Of a stretch of 64,000 bases of DNA, positions 56,509-64,000 are shown piece by piece. A model generated the notes under the pieces. It was not told the origin of the DNA, did not search any database, and saw nothing but the letters and a program-made list of their open reading frames with translations. This DNA comes from Cellulomonas flavigena DSM 20109 (GTDB lineage Bacteria; Actinomycetota; Actinomycetes; Actinomycetales; Cellulomonadaceae): NCBI RefSeq assembly GCF_000092865.1, contig NC_014151.1:2046001-2110000 (forward strand). Reading direction: 5' to 3'. Positions within the stretch are counted from its first letter, which is position 1, and each line of letters opens with the position of its first letter. Both the position numbers and the translations under genes were made by a program.

Positions 56509-56928
56509 ATGGTCACGGCACCGGACGAGGCGCACGTCGTCGACGACCTGCTGCGCACGCCCCGCACATGGGCGGTCGTCGGCCTGTCGACCAACCGGGC
56601 GCGCGCCGCGTACGGCGTCGCGGCCTACCTGCAGCGGCTCGGCCACACCATCGTGCCGGTCCACCCGAGCGCGCCGACCGTGCACGGCGCGCCGGGCCAC
56701 GCGCGCCTGGCCGACCTGCCCGCACCCCCCGACGTCGTCGACGTCTTCGTCAACAGCTCGCGGGCGGGCGCGGTCGTGGACGCGGCGGTCGAGGTCGGCG
56801 CGCGGGCCGTGTGGCTGCAGCCCGGGGTGCACGACGACGCGGCGGTCGCCCGTGCCCGGGCGGCCGGGCTCGTGGTCGTGCAGGACACGTGCCCGGCGGT
56901 CGAGGGTCGCGCACGCGGCCTCGGCTGA
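56509..56928 (+). CDS. CoA-binding domain protein (YccU-like)
   Basis: A 139-residue Rossmann-fold protein of the CoA_binding_2 family. It has TWAVVGLSTNRARAAYGVAAYL, GHTIVPVHPSAP, PDVVDVFVNSSRAGAVVDAAV and the C-terminal VVVQDTCPAVEGRA. The role is unknown; homologues bind CoA. The ATG at 56509 is preferred to a GTG 66 bases upstream because of the -10 spacing. Confidence 0.85.
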   Translation: MVTAPDEAHVVDDLLRTPRTWAVVGLSTNRARAAYGVAAYLQRLGHTIVPVHPSAPTVHGAPGHARLADLPAPPDVVDVFVNSSRAGAVVDAAVEVGARAVWLQPGVHDDAAVARARAAGLVVVQDTCPAVEGRARGLG

Positions 56929-56995
56929 CCGGCCGCCGGCGGCGGCTGTGCGGGACGTCACCGCGGTGCCCCCGCCGCCCGCGCCGTGCAGCAGG

Positions 56996-57001
56996 TAGGG
57001 T
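56996..57001 (+). promoter_or_regulatory. -10 element of the DEAD-box helicase gene
   Basis: TAGGGT gives a leader of about 185 bases, as is common for cold-inducible helicases. Confidence 0.5.
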
Positions 57002-57020
57002 GTCCAGGACATCTGGAGTC

Positions 57021-57197
57021 GTGTCGCATCCCCTCTCGTCGGGTGGTCCCCGGTCTCGTCCGGTCAGCACCGCCCGCATCGTGCACATTGCGTGCGCCGC
57101 CGTGAGCGGCGCGTGGGTCTGGTTCGGGGTGAGCGACGTCCTGGTCGTCGTCGTGACGTCCCGGCTCTCCCCCGCTGCCACCGAACGGTTCCCATGA
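57021..57197 (+). CDS. Possible upstream ORF in the DEAD-box helicase leader
   Basis: A 58-codon frame from the GTG at 57021 runs through the leader and its TGA overlaps the helicase ATG (ATGA). It contains a hydrophobic middle (VWFGVSDVLVVVV). The helicase start has no Shine-Dalgarno, which would fit coupling. The start codon is uncertain because GGAG is only 2 bases away. Confidence 0.25.
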   Translation: MSHPLSSGGPRSRPVSTARIVHIACAAVSGAWVWFGVSDVLVVVVTSRLSPAATERFP

Positions 57198-58939
57198 GCA
57201 CTTCTCTGCCTGCCTCCGCGTCCGCACAGGACGCGACCACGTTCGCCGACCTCGGCCTCGACCCGCGCGTCCTGTCGGCCGTGCACGGTCTGGGGTTCAC
57301 GGCCCCCACGCCCGTCCAGGCGCAGACGATCCCGGCCCTGCTCGCCGGCCGTGACGTCGTCGGCGTCGCCCAGACCGGCACCGGCAAGACCGCCGCCTTC
57401 GGCCTGCCGCTGCTGCAGTCCGTCGATCCCGACGTCGCCGCCGTCCAGGTCGTCGTCCTGACCCCGACGCGCGAGCTCGCGATGCAGGTCGCCGACGCGC
57501 TCACCTCGTTCGCCGCCGACATGCCGGGCCTGCAGGTCGTGGCCGTCTACGGCGGTTCGCCGTACCTGCCGCAGCAGCGGGCGCTGGCGCGCGGCGCTCA
57601 GGTCGTCGTCGGCACACCCGGGCGCGTCATCGACCACATCGACCGGCGCACCCTGCGCCTGGACGACGTCCGCATGCTCGTGCTGGACGAGGCGGACGAG
57701 ATGCTGCGCATGGGCTTCGCCGAGGACGTCGACAAGGTCCTGTCGGGCACGCCCGCCGGCCGCCAGGTCGCGCTGTTCTCCGCGACGATGCCGCCGCAGA
57801 TCCGCCGGGTCGCCGACCAGCACCTGGTGAACCCGGTGTCGGTGGCGGTCTCGCGGCAGTCCTCCACCGTCGAGTCCGTGCGTCAGACGTACGCGGTCGT
57901 GCCCTACCGGCACAAGGCCGGCGCCCTGGCCCGCGTGCTGGCCGTCAGCGACGCCGACGCCGCCATCGTGTTCGTCCGCACCCGCGAGGCCGCCGAGGAG
58001 ATCGGCAACGTCCTCGTGCAGCGCGGCATCGCGGCGGCGCACATCAGCGGTGACGTCGCGCAGGCCGACCGCGAGCGGATCGTCGAGCGGCTGCGCTCGG
58101 GCACGCTCGACGTGCTCGTGGCGACCGACGTCGCCGCACGTGGACTCGACGTCGAGCGCATCGGCCTCGTCGTCAACCTCGACCTGCCGCGCGAGCCCGA
58201 GGCGTACGTGCACCGCATCGGCCGCACCGGCCGCGCGGGCCGCACCGGTGAGGCGCTGACGTTCGTCACGCCGAGCGAGCGACCGCGTCTGCGCCAGATC
58301 GAGCGGACCACGCGCACGCCCCTCGTCGAGATCACCATCCCGACCCCCGCGCAGGTCAGCGCCCACCGCGCGACCGCGCTGCTCGGGCGCACCGACGCGC
58401 GGCTCGCGGCCGGCCGGCTCGACGTGGTCCGGACGGCAGTGCTCGAGCACCTCGCCGCGCACCCCGACGTCGACCCCGTCGACCTGCTCACGGCCGTCGC
58501 TGCGCTCGCGGTCGGCGACGAGGGCCCGAGCGCCGAGGTCGAGTACCTCGACGACGCGGTCCGCCGTGCGCGCGAGACGCGCCACGAGGAGACGCGCGGC
58601 GGTCAGGTCGCGGGCAACCGCCGGCGACCCGGCACGACCGGCCCCAGCGGACGCCCGCGCTACCGCGTCGCGGTCGGTGAGCGCGACGGCCTGCAGCCGG
58701 GTGCGCTCGTCGGCGCCCTCACGGGCGAGGGCGGGCTGACCGGCAAGGACGTCGGCAAGATCGACATCTTCGGCAGCTTCGCGCTCGTGGACATCCCCTC
58801 CGGACTCACGCCGGAGGTCGTCGACCGGCTCGGCCGCACGCGCGTCGCGGGCCGGCCCCTGCGCATCCGGCTCGACACCGGCCCGCAGTCCTCGCGCGGT
58901 CCGTCGCGCGGCGAGCGGGTGCACCGCACGCACGCCTGA
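57194..58939 (+). CDS. deaD: DEAD-box RNA helicase with C-terminal RNA-binding domain
   Basis: ATP-dependent RNA helicase, likely for ribosome assembly or cold adaptation. The 581-residue product has the Q-motif region TFADLGLDPRVLSAVHGLGF, motif I AQTGTGKTAAFGLP, PTRELAMQV, TPGRVIDHI, motif II DEADEML, motif III SATM, and HRIGRTGRAG. A DbpA-type RNA-binding domain follows at about residues 490-570 (RYRVAVGERDGLQPGALVGAL; IDIFGSFALVDIPSG). This is the DeaD/CsdA layout. Confidence 0.94.
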   Translation: MSTSLPASASAQDATTFADLGLDPRVLSAVHGLGFTAPTPVQAQTIPALLAGRDVVGVAQTGTGKTAAFGLPLLQSVDPDVAAVQVVVLTPTRELAMQVADALTSFAADMPGLQVVAVYGGSPYLPQQRALARGAQVVVGTPGRVIDHIDRRTLRLDDVRMLVLDEADEMLRMGFAEDVDKVLSGTPAGRQVALFSATMPPQIRRVADQHLVNPVSVAVSRQSSTVESVRQTYAVVPYRHKAGALARVLAVSDADAAIVFVRTREAAEEIGNVLVQRGIAAAHISGDVAQADRERIVERLRSGTLDVLVATDVAARGLDVERIGLVVNLDLPREPEAYVHRIGRTGRAGRTGEALTFVTPSERPRLRQIERTTRTPLVEITIPTPAQVSAHRATALLGRTDARLAAGRLDVVRTAVLEHLAAHPDVDPVDLLTAVAALAVGDEGPSAEVEYLDDAVRRARETRHEETRGGQVAGNRRRPGTTGPSGRPRYRVAVGERDGLQPGALVGALTGEGGLTGKDVGKIDIFGSFALVDIPSGLTPEVVDRLGRTRVAGRPLRIRLDTGPQSSRGPSRGERVHRTHA

Positions 58940-58973
58940 GCGGACCTCGCACCGGCCGCCCGGCGACGGCAGC

Positions 58974-59016
58974 ACGACGACGGGGCACCACCTCACCGGT
59001 GGTGCCCCGTCGTCGT
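58974..59016. terminator. Bidirectional terminator after the DEAD-box helicase
   Basis: A perfect 19-bp stem (58974-58992 with 58998-59016) around a 5-base loop, between two convergent genes. It is the longest perfect hairpin in the window. Confidence 0.9.
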
Positions 59017-59028
59017 CGCAGGAGGCCC

Positions 59029-61770
59029 TCAGCGCACCGCCGTGTTGCGCGGGTCGACGCGCGTCTGTCCCCGCAGGAGGACGATGTCCGCCTCGCGCAG
59101 GACCTCGTTGACGTCCCGCATGCCACGGATCGACTGCAGCACCCCGATCGAGATGCGCGGCCCGATCTCCCGCCGCAGCCGCTCGAGCAGCTCGGTGAGC
59201 CGGTCGGGCATCCCCCCGGTGCCCACGTCGTCGACGAGGATCGCGAAGTCGTCCTCGCCCGTGCGGGCCGTGGTGTCACCCTCGCGCAGCGGCCGCCGCA
59301 GCTGCCGCACGACCTCGCGATGCACGTCCGGTGCGTGGTCGTCGTCGCGCGACGTCCCGCCGTCGACCACACGGACCAGGGCGATCGCGCAGTCGTAGCC
59401 GGCCGACCGCCGGCACCGCAGCAGCGCCGCACCCAGACGGTCGAGGAACAGCAGCCGGTTCACCAGGCCCGTCTCCGGGTCGTGCAGCGCGTCGCGCTGC
59501 AGCGCGATCTCGGCCTCCTTGCGCTCCGTCACGTCGACCAGCGTGCCGACGAGCCGCGCCGGGCAGCCCGCGTCGTCGAGCACCGTCACCGCGCGGCACA
59601 TCATCCAGCGGTAGTCGCCGGACTGCGTGCGCACCCGGTGCTCGAGCTCCAGCGGCGTGCCGCACCCGGCGAGCTGCGCAGCGATCGCCGCGGACAGCTC
59701 GTCACGGTCCGCGGGGTGCACGCGCTCCAGCCACTCCGAGGGCTGGTCGCCGATGACGTCCTCGGCGTAGCCGAGCGTCTGCTTCCACCGCGGCGAGTAG
59801 TACACCGTGCCCGCCGAGACGTCCCAGTCCCACGTGCCGTCGTGCGCCGCCATCGACGCCAGCGCGTACCGCTCCTCGCTCTCGCGCACGGTGTCGGCCA
59901 GCGCACGCTCACGCGCGGCCGCCTGCTCCAGCGCCTTGCGCTGCTCCCGCAACGAGCCGAGCAGCCGCTCCTGGTCGAGGGCGACCGCGAGCAGCGCGGC
60001 CCAGTGGTTGAACCGGTCACGCGGCTGCGTGGCCCGTGTCTCGACCGTCCCGTCGATCGCGAGCAGACCCCAGTCGCTGCCGCCGAAGGTCACGGGCACG
60101 ACGAACGTCAGCTCGTTCGAGCCGACGGTGCCGGCGCGCGTCAGCGCGGCGGGCGGGAACTGGCTCGCGGTCGTCCGCACGCCCACGAGGCGAGACAGCG
60201 TCCCGCTCGTGTCGTGGACACCGACGATCTCCATCTCCCGGTCCCCGGGCGCCCGGTCGGAGCCCACCCACAGGCCCAGGCACGCGTGACCGCGCACCCC
60301 GCGCGGCAGCCAGCCGAGCGCGCGCGGGCTCGCGCCGTCGCCGCGCAGCAGGTCCATGTCGACCTCGTACTGGTCGACGATCGTGCGCTCGAGCTGACCG
60401 CTGCGCGCCAGCATCGCGCGCGTGCAGCCCTTGGTGACCGCGAGCAGCACGTCCGTCACAGCGCGGCGCACCGCCGGGGCGTTCGCCGCGCGCGCCTCCC
60501 CCAGCGACTCGACGCGACGGCTCTCGACCGTCCGCAGCACCTGCACCATCTGCTCGAGCGCCTCCGGGTGCGGCTGCAGCGCCGCCGTGAGGTCCGAGAG
60601 CCGACCGAGCGCCGCGGGGGCCGGCGACACGCCGCGCTCGGCGGCGACGTCGACCGGCTCCTCGACCGCGCGCCACCACGCCTCGCGCGCGTCCGGCCCG
60701 GCGCGGCGCGACACCGCCGACCCGGCGGGACCGGCGAACGCCGTGTCCGCCAGCCGGCGCAGGAGGTCCGTTCCCTGGGTGTCCTCGACGTCCGCCACAC
60801 CACCCGGCGACGAACCGGGCGACATGACCGGCGAGGTGATCTCCGTGCACCCGCACGACTCACGCACCACCAGCGACGACGGCACACGGTGCTCGCCCGG
60901 CGCCACGTCGTCGCCGCGCATCCGGGCCAGGAGCAGACCGACCGCGTGCTCCCCGACGCGCCCGAAGTGCGCGTCGACCGTCGACAGGCGCGGGCTCACC
61001 CGCGCCCCGGAGTCCGCGTGGTCGAACGCCACGACGGCCTGGTCCCGCGGCAGCACGAGGCCGTGCGAGCGCAGCGCACGCTGGAACCCGACCGCGTTGC
61101 GGTCCGTCGCGGCGATCACCGCCGTCGTCGGCGTGCCCGCCTGCAGCATGCGCCCCGCCGCGTCGGCCCCGCCCTGCTCCTGGTTGTCCGACGCCTCGTA
61201 CCACCACGAGTCGTCCGACTCGATGCCGTGCTCGGCGAGCGTCGTGCGGTAGGCCGCGAAACGCTCGCGCATGTCCCGCTGCCCCAGGTTCCCGAGGAAG
61301 CCGATCGCCGTGTGCCCGTGCCAGATCAGGTGCTCGACCGCGGCGCGCACGCCGCCCACGTTGTCCGGGACCACCACGGGGTCGTCCGGGTGCGCCGGGT
61401 CCTCGCTGATGAGGACCACGGGGACGCCCCACTCCCGGACCGCCGCCAGGCGCTCCGGGCTCAGGGCCTTGCCGATCACCACGAGGCCGTCGACGGCACC
61501 GAGCGCCACCGGCGTGTCGAGCACGGACTCGTCCGGATAGCGCTCGCGGTCGAGCCCCGCCGGGTAGGTCTGGACCGCGACGACCCGGTGGCCCACGCCG
61601 CGTGCGGCACGCGCCACCCCGGCGATCACCGCCCCGAAGTAGAAGCCACCGACCACCGGTGACAGGACGCCGATCGTCCGACGCACCGTGGCGGGAACCC
61701 CGCGCCGGACCGTCATCATCTTCCACACCTCGCCCACGCCGTCGGAGTCGAGCTGATGCTTTTCACCCAC
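59029..61770 (-). CDS. Cytosolic LacI-type sensor fused to PAS and degenerate GGDEF domains
   Basis: A 913-residue protein with no signal peptide or membrane helix. Residues about 25-320 form a LacI/periplasmic-binding-protein-like sugar sensor without a DNA-binding head (RTIGVLSPVVGGFYFGAVIAGV; VVVPDNVGGVRAAVEHLIWHGH; AVIAATDRNAVGFQRALRSHG; ending VVRESCGCTEI). A GAF-like middle and a PAS domain follow (about 655-755: WDWDVSAGTVYYSPRWKQTLGY; ADRDELSAAI). The last 150 residues start DALHDPETGLVNRLLFLDRL like a GGDEF domain, but the signature is GEDDF and the metal-binding aspartate region reads IALVRVVDGG, so cyclase activity is unlikely. The GTG at 61770 or ATGs at 61719/61716 could start it. 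It is divergent from a lacI gene. Confidence 0.75.
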   Translation of the reverse strand: MGEKHQLDSDGVGEVWKMMTVRRGVPATVRRTIGVLSPVVGGFYFGAVIAGVARAARGVGHRVVAVQTYPAGLDRERYPDESVLDTPVALGAVDGLVVIGKALSPERLAAVREWGVPVVLISEDPAHPDDPVVVPDNVGGVRAAVEHLIWHGHTAIGFLGNLGQRDMRERFAAYRTTLAEHGIESDDSWWYEASDNQEQGGADAAGRMLQAGTPTTAVIAATDRNAVGFQRALRSHGLVLPRDQAVVAFDHADSGARVSPRLSTVDAHFGRVGEHAVGLLLARMRGDDVAPGEHRVPSSLVVRESCGCTEITSPVMSPGSSPGGVADVEDTQGTDLLRRLADTAFAGPAGSAVSRRAGPDAREAWWRAVEEPVDVAAERGVSPAPAALGRLSDLTAALQPHPEALEQMVQVLRTVESRRVESLGEARAANAPAVRRAVTDVLLAVTKGCTRAMLARSGQLERTIVDQYEVDMDLLRGDGASPRALGWLPRGVRGHACLGLWVGSDRAPGDREMEIVGVHDTSGTLSRLVGVRTTASQFPPAALTRAGTVGSNELTFVVPVTFGGSDWGLLAIDGTVETRATQPRDRFNHWAALLAVALDQERLLGSLREQRKALEQAAARERALADTVRESEERYALASMAAHDGTWDWDVSAGTVYYSPRWKQTLGYAEDVIGDQPSEWLERVHPADRDELSAAIAAQLAGCGTPLELEHRVRTQSGDYRWMMCRAVTVLDDAGCPARLVGTLVDVTERKEAEIALQRDALHDPETGLVNRLLFLDRLGAALLRCRRSAGYDCAIALVRVVDGGTSRDDDHAPDVHREVVRQLRRPLREGDTTARTGEDDFAILVDDVGTGGMPDRLTELLERLRREIGPRISIGVLQSIRGMRDVNEVLREADIVLLRGQTRVDPRNTAVR

Positions 61771-61780
61771 ATCGGGCGCA

Positions 61781-61790
61781 ACACTAGGTG
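61781..61790. promoter_or_regulatory. Back-to-back -10 elements between the sensor and lacI
   Basis: The near-palindrome CACTAGGTG contains TAGTGT on the minus strand and TAGGTG on the plus strand, each just upstream of a GTG start. The two divergent genes probably share this very short control region. Confidence 0.4.
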
Positions 61791-62888
61791 ATCGTGGTCA
61801 CTCCTGCACATGACACAGGCAAAGATGCTGTCTCTCCGACGACCGGGGCACAGCCCGTTCTCGGCGGCCCTGGCGCCCGCCGACCGACGATCACCGACGT
61901 CGCCAAGGCCGCGGGGGTGTCCATCGCCGTCGTGTCCTACGCGCTCAACGGCCGCCCCGGCGTCTCCGCTGCGACCCGAGAACGGGTCCTGCGCGTGGCC
62001 GACGAGTTCGGCTGGCGACCCAGCGCGGCCGCGCGCTCGATGCGCAGCGGGCCGCGCGCCGTGGGCCTCGTCGTCGACCGCGGCCTGACCGGTGCCGTCG
62101 GCTATGGCGCGCACGTCCTGGAGTTCGTCGTCGCGCTCCAGGACGTGCTGGCGACACGCGGTCTCGCACTCGTGCTGCAGGTCGTCGACGACCTGCCCGC
62201 GGCCGTCGCGCTCTACGGCGAGTGGTGGGCGGAGCGGCGCTTCGACGTGATGGTCGTCACGGACGTGCGCACCGAGGACCCGCGGCTCGACGCGCTGCGT
62301 CGCCTGCGGATCCCGGCCGTGGTGGTCGGCGCGGGCGACGTGCCGGGCGACGTCGCGAACGTCCGCGTCGACGACGAGCAGGCCGCCGAGCGGGTCGGGC
62401 GCTACCTCATCGAGCTCGGGCACCGGCACGTGGGCGCCGTGACCGGCCCCGCCTCGCTGCAGCGCACCCGGTCCCGGGTCGCGGGCCTCGAGAGCGCGCT
62501 GGACGCCGGCGGCGCGACGCTCGCGCACGAGCCGACCGGCGGGTCGCCCGAGGAGGCCGCTGCGGCCGCACGCCGGCTCCTCACCGGCGACCGGCCGCCC
62601 ACCGCCGTCGTCTTCGACACGGACCACATGGCGGTCGCCGCGCTCGACGTGGCCCGGCGCACGGGGCTGGCCGTGCCGTGGGACGTGTCCGTCGTGGCGC
62701 TGTCGGACTCCCCCCTGTGCCGCCTGGCGACGCCGTCGATCACCGCCCTCCCGTCGGTGCAGGCCGACCTCGGCACCGCCGTGGGCGAGTCCGTGCTGAC
62801 GATCCTCGACTCCCAGCCCACGCCGCTGCGCCGCATCGAGGTGGGTGGCCTGGCCGTGCGCGGGAGCACGGGACCGCGCTCGCGGTGA
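61788..62888 (+). CDS. LacI-family transcriptional regulator
   Basis: Sugar-responsive repressor. The product is 366 residues from the GTG at 61788; a GTG at 61794 is also possible. The HTH and hinge are at about residues 33-88 (PTITDVAKAAGVSIAVVSYA, LNGRPGVSAATRERVLRVAD, GWRPSAAARSMRSG). The sugar-binding core follows (VDDEQAAERVGRYLIELGH; RSRVAGLESAL; AVVFDTDHMAVAALD). A 32-residue N-terminal extension is unusual. Its place beside a GH6 cellulase gene suggests control of polysaccharide use; the ligand is unknown. Confidence 0.9.
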   Translation: MIVVTPAHDTGKDAVSPTTGAQPVLGGPGARRPTITDVAKAAGVSIAVVSYALNGRPGVSAATRERVLRVADEFGWRPSAAARSMRSGPRAVGLVVDRGLTGAVGYGAHVLEFVVALQDVLATRGLALVLQVVDDLPAAVALYGEWWAERRFDVMVVTDVRTEDPRLDALRRLRIPAVVVGAGDVPGDVANVRVDDEQAAERVGRYLIELGHRHVGAVTGPASLQRTRSRVAGLESALDAGGATLAHEPTGGSPEEAAAAARRLLTGDRPPTAVVFDTDHMAVAALDVARRTGLAVPWDVSVVALSDSPLCRLATPSITALPSVQADLGTAVGESVLTILDSQPTPLRRIEVGGLAVRGSTGPRSR

Positions 62889-62900
62889 GGGGCGCCCCTC

Positions 62901-62942
62901 CCGGCCCCTGTCCGGCGGCTCGCTTGCCGCCCCAGGGGCCGG
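62901..62942 (+). terminator. Terminator after lacI
   Basis: CCGGCCCCTG (62901-62910) pairs perfectly with CAGGGGCCGG (62933-62942), and an inner GGCGG/CCGCC stem fills most of the loop. Confidence 0.65.
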
Positions 62943-62959
62943 TTGTGGTCGTTCACAAC
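62942..62959 (+). promoter_or_regulatory. CRP-like site upstream of the cellulase gene
   Basis: GTTGTG, 6 bases, CACAAC is a perfect inverted repeat containing TGTG-N6-CACA, the core of CRP/Crp-family operators. It lies about 208 bases before the cellulase start. Confidence 0.45.
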
Positions 62960-63012
62960 ACGCTGACCTGCGATGCGACCGTTCGTGGGAGGTCCGTGAG
63001 AAGGTCACGATT

Positions 63013-63043
63013 CGATAACGGCGGCTTGCCTAAACGATTATCG
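63013..63043 (+). promoter_or_regulatory. CGATAA-N19-TTATCG inverted repeat before the cellulase gene
   Basis: CGATAA (63013-63018) and TTATCG (63038-63043) are perfect inverted arms in an AT-richer patch, about 125 bases before the gene. It may be an operator, or the arms may overlap promoter hexamers; I cannot fix the -10. Confidence 0.35.
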
Positions 63044-63166
63044 AGGGTCCCCTGGGTCGCAGCGCGTGATGGATTCCGCTGCAGTCGTCGAGGACTTCGT
63101 CCGCGGTGACTCGTACCCGTCGCCGCCGAGGGCCGGGTACGACCGACCGACCCCCGGAGGACACCC

Positions 63167-64000
63167 GTGTCCACACACGGCAATCGAACGGCCGGGCGGC
63201 GCTTGCGCGCCGTCGCGACCGCTGCGACGGCGACGGCGCTCGTCGCGGTGCCGCTGACGCTCGCGAGCACGACCGCGACCGCGGCCGAAGCCCACGTCGA
63301 CAACCCCTACGCCGGCGCCCGGCAGTACGTGAACCCGAACTGGGCAGCGACGGTTGAGAGCGCTGCCACGCGCGCCGAGAGCTCGACCCTCGCCGCGCAG
63401 ATCCGCACGGTGGCCAAGCAGCCCACCGCCGTCTGGATGGACCGCAGCAGCGCCATCACCGGCAACGCCGACGGCCCCGGCCTGAAGTTCCACCTCGACG
63501 AGGCCGTCAAGCAGAAGGCGGCGGGCAGCACGCCGCTCGTCTTCAACCTCGTCATCTACAACCTGCCGGGCCGCGACTGCTTCGCTCTCGCGTCGAACGG
63601 TGAGCTCCCCGCCACCGACGCCGGCATGGAGCGCTACAAGACCGAGTACATCGACCCCATCGTCGACCTGCTCTCGGACCCGAAGTACGCGGACATCCGG
63701 GTCGCGGCGACGATCGAGCCGGACTCGCTCCCGAACCTCATCACGAACATCTCGGAGAGCACCTGCCAGAAGTCCGCGCCGTACTACCGCGAGGGCGTCA
63801 AGTACGCGCTGGACGAGCTGAAGACGCTCGACAACGTGTACACGTACCTCGACGCGGCCCACTCGGGCTGGCTCGGCTGGGAGTCGAACTCGGGCCCGAC
63901 CGCCAAGCTGTTCGCCGAGGTCGCGAAGAGCACCAAGAAGGGCTTCGCGTCGGTCGACGGCTTCGTCACGAACACGGCGAACACCACGCCGCTGGCCGAG
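63167..64000 (+). CDS. Secreted GH6 cellulase/cellobiohydrolase (partial, N-terminal part)
   Basis: Exported cellulose-degrading enzyme; the gene runs off the window. The first 278 residues begin with a signal peptide (RTAGRRLRAVATAATATALV..., cleavage near TATAAEAH). The GH6 catalytic domain follows: NPYAGARQYVNPNWAATV, TAVWMDRSSAI, VIYNLPGRDCFALASNGE with Asp137, and ATIEPDSLPNLITN with Asp186, corresponding to the two catalytic-centre aspartates of GH6. DAAHSGWLGWESN is also conserved. The long loops resemble the exo-acting Cel6B/CbhA type. GGAGG lies 7 bases before the GTG. Confidence 0.92.
   Translation, partial: MSTHGNRTAGRRLRAVATAATATALVAVPLTLASTTATAAEAHVDNPYAGARQYVNPNWAATVESAATRAESSTLAAQIRTVAKQPTAVWMDRSSAITGNADGPGLKFHLDEAVKQKAAGSTPLVFNLVIYNLPGRDCFALASNGELPATDAGMERYKTEYIDPIVDLLSDPKYADIRVAATIEPDSLPNLITNISESTCQKSAPYYREGVKYALDELKTLDNVYTYLDAAHSGWLGWESNSGPTAKLFAEVAKSTKKGFASVDGFVTNTANTTPLAE

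Overview
The window is very GC-rich actinobacterial chromosome. It looks like a Cellulomonas or close relative in the Micrococcales. The evidence is the actinobacterial marker genes (mIHF, RbpA, PafBC, GarA, FtsR-type MerR, a PriA without helicase motifs), dense head-to-tail operons with 4-base ATGA/GTGA overlaps, and a secreted GH6 cellulase at the right edge. The order pyrR-pyrB-pyrC-membrane protein-carA-carB-pyrF / mihF-gmk-rpoZ-coaBC-metK / priA-fmt-rsmB-rpe-rib resembles the mycobacterial arrangement as I recall it. I see no rRNA, tRNA, insertion sequence, CRISPR array or prophage.

Layout. 1-1823: shikimate genes (end of aroC, aroK, aroB). 1935-2978: a SatD-like regulator and a membrane partner. 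3242-4223: efp-nusB. 4284-6704 (minus): a membrane GGDEF-EAL c-di-GMP protein. 6811-15767: a complete UMP biosynthesis operon behind a PyrR-binding leader, closed by a strong terminator. 16073-16999: a tyrosine-recombinase-like protein with no usable catalytic tyrosine, just upstream of mihF. 17116-20928: mihF, gmk, rpoZ, coaBC, metK. 21005-26369: priA, fmt, rsmB, rpe. 26437-30272: riboflavin operon under an FMN riboswitch. 30320-31921: hisE, hisG and a PH-like protein.

31942-37631: DUF3866, pafB-pafC, a small membrane protein, tatA-tatC and a lipid kinase. 37663-44248: HelY helicase, amidohydrolase, Lnt. 44348-48914: RbpA, aldo/keto reductase, unknown protein, fatty acid desaturase, GNAT and a small acidic protein. 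48990-56369: MBL hydrolase and orphan ParA, then minus-strand division/metabolism genes (pgsA-like, DUF881, DUF1290, DUF881, garA, ftsR-like merR, bifunctional nuclease, second merR). 56509-58939: CoA-binding protein and DEAD-box helicase. 59029-64000: a cytosolic LacI-type sensor fused to PAS and degenerate GGDEF domains, a divergent LacI repressor and the GH6 cellulase.

Regulatory signals are unusually readable. At least 17 genes have a TANNNT-like -10 hexamer ending 6-8 bases before the start codon and no Shine-Dalgarno, which marks leaderless transcripts and was used to choose starts. Other signals are the PyrR loop, the FMN riboswitch, a sigma-R-type promoter for rbpA, a CRP-like site before the cellulase, several perfect terminator hairpins and several possible leader peptides. 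The least explained pieces are the structured, strongly promoted stretch before lnt, the desaturase control region, the recombinase relative beside mihF, and the LacI-PAS-GGDEF sensor.
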